DNA of 8,800 bases, taken from assembly GCA_964626735.1 (NCBI GenBank), contig CAZVIJ010000061.1:1-8800 (forward strand). The letters run 5' to 3'. This stretch comes from CAZVIJ01 sp964626735 (GTDB lineage: Bacteria; Patescibacteriota; Dojkabacteria; JAOAGR01). The notes below the pieces were generated by a model that was not told where the DNA came from, searched no databases, and saw only the letters and a list, made by a program, of their open reading frames with translations. The position numbers and the translations under genes are program-made. This document shows positions 6,146 to 8,800 of this stretch, in pieces; the stretch's first letter is position 1; every line of letters starts with the position of its first letter.

Positions 6146-6481
6146 GTGGCAAATCACAGCAATTTGAGCAAAGGCGAATACATCAAGGCAACGAAGGGAG
6201 CGCTTCAGATTCTCGATTTGCGCTGCTCATATTGCAATCACCTGAATGTCGTCTACCAAAAGGATGAACCGGGCCGACTCATCCGCTGCTACATTGATCG
6301 TATTATTTCCCCGTACATCAGCCAACCGGAGCATATGACGAAAAATATGCTTCCCCATTTATCGTGCCTGAAATGCGGTAAGCTGCTCGGTATCCCGATG
6401 CTGTACGAAAAAGAAAAGCGCCTCGCATACCGTATGGTACCGGGAGCATTCGTACAGGAGCCGCATGTCGGCGATGTATAA
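6146..6481 (+). CDS. Small zinc-ribbon-like protein, 111 aa, unknown function
   Basis: Two CxxC pairs, RCSYCN (C27, C30) and SCLKCG (C74, C77), are spaced as in a split zinc ribbon or rubredoxin-like knuckle pair, with a 43-residue insertion holding GRLIRCYIDRI (43-53), which includes another Cys48. A conserved-looking tail follows (LLGIPMLYEKEKRLAYRM, 80-97). There are no membrane segments. The family is not recognised. Zinc binding is inferred from the cysteines, and a nucleic-acid or protein-binding role is only a guess. GTG 6146 is the only usable upstream start in frame, since a TAA stop lies at 6122. The gene is divergent from the EamA gene (69 bp between starts) and converges on the EEP gene with 3 nt between stops. 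Such tight packing supports both gene ends. Confidence 0.75.
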   Translation: MANHSNLSKGEYIKATKGALQILDLRCSYCNHLNVVYQKDEPGRLIRCYIDRIISPYISQPEHMTKNMLPHLSCLKCGKLLGIPMLYEKEKRLAYRMVPGAFVQEPHVGDV

Positions 6482-6484
6482 AAT

Positions 6485-7369
6485 CTATTTGAGGCTCGGC
6501 TGGCCTGCCTGCTCTATAAGCTCAACGATCGCTTCTCCATACGGGTGATCCGAAAGAATATCCTTATTCGCTATTTTGTCGTTAACGATCTTCCAACTTG
6601 CGGGCGAATACGCGATAAAATCCCGCGACATTGGCTTAACTTTCCGCAGCATGCTTTCGATCGCTTTCTTGGTGTATTTCCTATTTTCGAAAAGCTGGAA
6701 GATTTCAAACCGCTGCAGGTTATAAAGCCCGACCGGTTCTAAATTGTACCCGTTGGCCTCGGCAACATTATGAAGCGTTTCGATTTCCTTTACGCTCGCC
6801 GGGTTGAAGTCGCCGATGATTAGTGCAGAGTCTTCTTCAAACACCGAACCGTATTGCTTGGTGCGTATTTTCTTGAATGACCGTATACGTGGACCGGAAA
6901 GGATATGCACCGATATCGCCTTAATAACCTTGCCCGATTTCTTGTGGCGGAATTTAGCTATGATGCAGCCGTGCGACGATAAATTTCCGGGCAACGCGAA
7001 CGATACGACAACCGGCTCTTCGACAACCTCGAATAGGTCGGTCTTGTATGCGATATCCGTATGGATGTGCCGGTCGGTCTTTTCTCTGATGGCATCCGAT
7101 GCTATGCCGTAACCATGCGCTTCGAAAATGTTTCGGAGGCTGTCGTTAAATGTCTTGTGGTACGTATTTCCCCACTCTTGCCCTAAAATCAGATCAGGAG
7201 GAGATTCGCTGTCGAGTACTTGGGTTTCGAACGCTTCTAGGATTTCTTTCGCTTTCCTCAGCGAACCTTTTTGCAGATTCGCCCCGGCTATCTTGAACTG
7301 AACCAGTTCGACTGCCTTTTTCTTCTCCCCGAAAAGGAATTTCAAAATTGCTTGGATGAATTTTCTCAT
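6485..7369 (-). CDS. Endonuclease/exonuclease/phosphatase (EEP) family protein
   Basis: The 294-residue protein carries the ordered catalytic motifs of the EEP fold (DNase I, exonuclease III, sphingomyelinase and inositol phosphatase superfamily). They are N31 in GANLQ (29-33), the metal-binding E65 in LILGQE (60-65), H155 in SVHIL (153-157), D187 and N189 in GDFN (186-189), and the terminal catalytic pair D274-H275 in LSDHP (272-276). All expected active-site residues are present, so a Mg-dependent phosphodiesterase or phosphatase is likely. DNA, RNA, lipid or nucleotide substrates cannot be told apart. The N-terminus (FIQAILKFLFGEKKK) is a short amphipathic, basic stretch that could touch the membrane but is not a clear signal peptide. 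The start ATG 7369 has no Shine-Dalgarno site. The gene is divergent from the cardiolipin synthase gene across 42 bp, so co-regulation and a lipid link are possible. Confidence 0.85.
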   Translation of the reverse strand: MRKFIQAILKFLFGEKKKAVELVQFKIAGANLQKGSLRKAKEILEAFETQVLDSESPPDLILGQEWGNTYHKTFNDSLRNIFEAHGYGIASDAIREKTDRHIHTDIAYKTDLFEVVEEPVVVSFALPGNLSSHGCIIAKFRHKKSGKVIKAISVHILSGPRIRSFKKIRTKQYGSVFEEDSALIIGDFNPASVKEIETLHNVAEANGYNLEPVGLYNLQRFEIFQLFENRKYTKKAIESMLRKVKPMSRDFIAYSPASWKIVNDKIANKDILSDHPYGEAIVELIEQAGQPSLK

Positions 7370-7389
7370 TGTGTTGAAGACTTCTAACG

Positions 7390-7404
7390 GTTATAGTAAA
7401 TATA
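7390..7404 (-). promoter_or_regulatory. Candidate -10 boxes of the EEP gene
   Basis: On the minus strand TATATT (7404-7399) and TATAAC (7395-7390) lie 29 and 20 nt before ATG 7369. Both overlap or abut the + strand -10 box at 7401-7406. No Shine-Dalgarno site lies between them and the start. Which box is used is unclear. Confidence 0.35.
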
Positions 7405-7406
7405 AT
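7401..7406 (+). promoter_or_regulatory. Perfect -10 box of the cardiolipin synthase gene, leaderless geometry
   Basis: TATAAT ends 5 nt before ATG 7412 (CGCGG between). Transcription would start at or just inside the start codon, so the mRNA should be leaderless. An in-frame TAA at 7403 within the box excludes any upstream start. A TTGAAG lies at 7374-7379, but the 21-bp spacer is too long for a normal -35. Confidence 0.6.
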
Positions 7407-7411
7407 CGCGG

Positions 7412-8800
7412 ATGCACTTTCTATTACAAAATATACCATATATTCTCTCAGTTTTATTGACAATATTCCAAGCTGTCGCCATCTTGACCGTACTCATGGA
7501 CGGGAGGGAAGTCAATGCGAAGCATACATGGATCATGATTCTGTTAGTTCTGCCGGTCGTGGGTTTCGTGCTGTACTTCTTTTTCGGCAAGAATACGCGC
7601 GATTCGGGATCGATTCGAAGAGATAAGGTTCGACAGGTATACGCCCACTATCTCGAAAAGTTTCCCTTCCTGAAAACCGAGGAGAAGCATATCCTCGATT
7701 TCCTTATCGACCCGATCACCGATAACGACACCTACAAGCTAATCAATCTCGTCAAATCGAACTCATACGCATTCCTCTCCAAGAAGAACAAGGCTACCAT
7801 ACTGCAAAACGGAATCGAGAAATTTCCGCAGCTCATCGAAGATTTGAAAAACGCAAAATCGTTTATCCATATGGACTACTTTATCTGGAACGACGATACG
7901 CTCACCCGAGAAATCAAGGATATTTTGGCAAAGAAGGTTGAGGAAGGCGTCGAGGTGCGCATCTTAGCGGATCATGTAGGCAGCTTCAGGACAAACCGGT
8001 TTTATTTCCTCGACATGGAGCAGAAAGGTATTAAATTTGCCTTCTCCCATAACTTCCTGAAGCAGTTCAGGATCAAGAACATCAATTTCAGGGATCACCG
8101 CAAGATCGTAATCATCGATGGCAAGGTCGGCTATATCGGCGGTATTAATATGGCCGAAGAGTACATCACCGGAGGCAAACGATTCAAATCGTGGAGAGAC
8201 ACACATCTACGCATAGAGGGATTGCAGGTATTGTACCTGCAAATTTTGTTTTCCCTTATTTGGCGCGATTTCTATTATGAGGAACTCGATAACGATAAGT
8301 ATTTCCCCTACCGCCCCGACGTGCTTGAAGATGAAACCGGCAATACGCTCCTTCAGATCAGCTCTTCAGGCCCCGACACCGTATGGAACTCGATCGAGCA
8401 AATGTTCTTCACGATGATTTCTAATGCCAATGAAACTATCAGGATTCAATCTCCCTACTTCATTCCGAGCGAAGGCTTATTGATAGCGATCAAGACGGCT
8501 GCTCTCGGCGGCCTCGACGTGCGGTTTATGATGACTGGCGTGCCCGACAAATGGATCGCGTTCTGGGCAGCACGAGCGTACTTGCGAGAGATTCTCGAAG
8601 CAGGCGTTAAAGTCTATTTGTACAAGGAAGGCTTTATGCACAGCAAGACTATCGCGATCGACTCGAAATACAGCACGGTCGGCACGGCGAATTTGGATCT
8701 TCGAAGTCTCCGGCTCGATTACGAAATTAACGCTGTCTTGTACGACGCCGAGCTAACGAAAAAGCTCGAACGGGATTTCGATGTCGATATGGAGCATTGC
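7412..8800 (+). CDS. cls: Cardiolipin synthase-type phospholipase D family protein (3' end beyond the window)
   Basis: An open frame of 463 codons runs from ATG 7412 to the window edge without a stop. The N-terminus has two hydrophobic segments (about 8-29 and 40-58) in the PLDc_N layout, with LPVVGFVLYFFFGKN (47-61) typical of Cls. Two HKD motifs follow: H229-x-K231-x4-D236 in the segment starting RDHRKIVIID, and H410-x-K412-x4-D417 in the segment starting MHSKTIAID. Each is followed by the usual GGxN or GTANxD region (GGINMAEEY, GTANLDLRS). Bacterial Cls joins two phosphatidylglycerols, or related donors, into cardiolipin at the inner membrane. Members of this length are about 470-510 residues, so only a short tail should be missing. 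It is divergent from the EEP gene. Both catalytic motifs are intact; the exact lipid substrate is inferred. Confidence 0.92.
   Translation, partial: MHFLLQNIPYILSVLLTIFQAVAILTVLMDGREVNAKHTWIMILLVLPVVGFVLYFFFGKNTRDSGSIRRDKVRQVYAHYLEKFPFLKTEEKHILDFLIDPITDNDTYKLINLVKSNSYAFLSKKNKATILQNGIEKFPQLIEDLKNAKSFIHMDYFIWNDDTLTREIKDILAKKVEEGVEVRILADHVGSFRTNRFYFLDMEQKGIKFAFSHNFLKQFRIKNINFRDHRKIVIIDGKVGYIGGINMAEEYITGGKRFKSWRDTHLRIEGLQVLYLQILFSLIWRDFYYEELDNDKYFPYRPDVLEDETGNTLLQISSSGPDTVWNSIEQMFFTMISNANETIRIQSPYFIPSEGLLIAIKTAALGGLDVRFMMTGVPDKWIAFWAARAYLREILEAGVKVYLYKEGFMHSKTIAIDSKYSTVGTANLDLRSLRLDYEINAVLYDAELTKKLERDFDVDMEHC

Noticed and set aside
6077..6157. Longer EamA start at GTG 6157
   Set aside because: It would overlap the divergent zinc-ribbon gene and run through the extended -10 box; the family normally begins at the first helix, as ATG 6076 does.
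1..8800. TGA recoding, as in Gracilibacteria/Absconditabacteria or Mycoplasma
   Set aside because: No gene contains in-frame TGA, and the first partial gene appears to end at TGA.
1..8800. CRISPR, tRNA, rRNA, IS or attachment-site signals
   Set aside because: The largest non-coding gap is 107 bp and no direct repeats, clover-leaf sequences or transposase motifs were seen.

Overview
The window reads as a gene-dense bacterial chromosome segment of moderate GC (near 47% in the stretch I counted). It holds eight complete genes and two partial ones, and no tRNA, rRNA, IS element or CRISPR array. The standard code fits: no reading frame needs an internal TGA. The taxon cannot be fixed from the sequence. 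Several features suggest a streamlined lineage, possibly Patescibacteria/CPR or another compact Gram-positive-like bacterium: convergent genes 3 and 8 bp apart, unfamiliar small proteins, and -10 boxes only a few bases before start codons. This is an inference.

Region 1 (1-3689, + strand) is a probable carotenoid and envelope-lipid operon. It contains the tail of an unrecognised gene, a GT2 glycosyltransferase of the CruG/CrtQ type, a CruF-type (DUF422) carotenoid hydratase, and a half-size ABC exporter. The first three genes are translationally coupled by overlaps. The exporter follows a small hairpin that abuts an extended -10 box. CruF and CruG together are known to hydrate and then glycosylate the psi end of carotenoids, so this segment probably makes a glycosylated, membrane-embedded carotenoid.

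Region 2 (3690-5208) has a minus-strand tandem GNAT protein, a 107-bp divergent promoter region, and an unfamiliar 136-residue protein with a strong Shine-Dalgarno site. It ends in a textbook intrinsic terminator.

Region 3 (5207-6481) has a minus-strand EamA/DMT transporter and, divergent from it, a small two-CxxC zinc-ribbon-like protein of unknown role.

Region 4 (6482-8800) has a minus-strand endonuclease/exonuclease/phosphatase (EEP) fold protein. Divergent from it across only 42 bp is a cardiolipin synthase-type phospholipase D protein that runs off the window end.

The recurring theme is membranes and lipids: carotenoid glycoside, ABC exporter, DMT permease, cardiolipin synthase. A second theme is promoter architecture. 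First genes of transcription units tend to lack a Shine-Dalgarno site and carry a -10 box 3-9 nt before the start codon, suggesting leaderless mRNAs. The only clear Shine-Dalgarno sites precede the internal operon gene cruF and the 136-residue protein gene.
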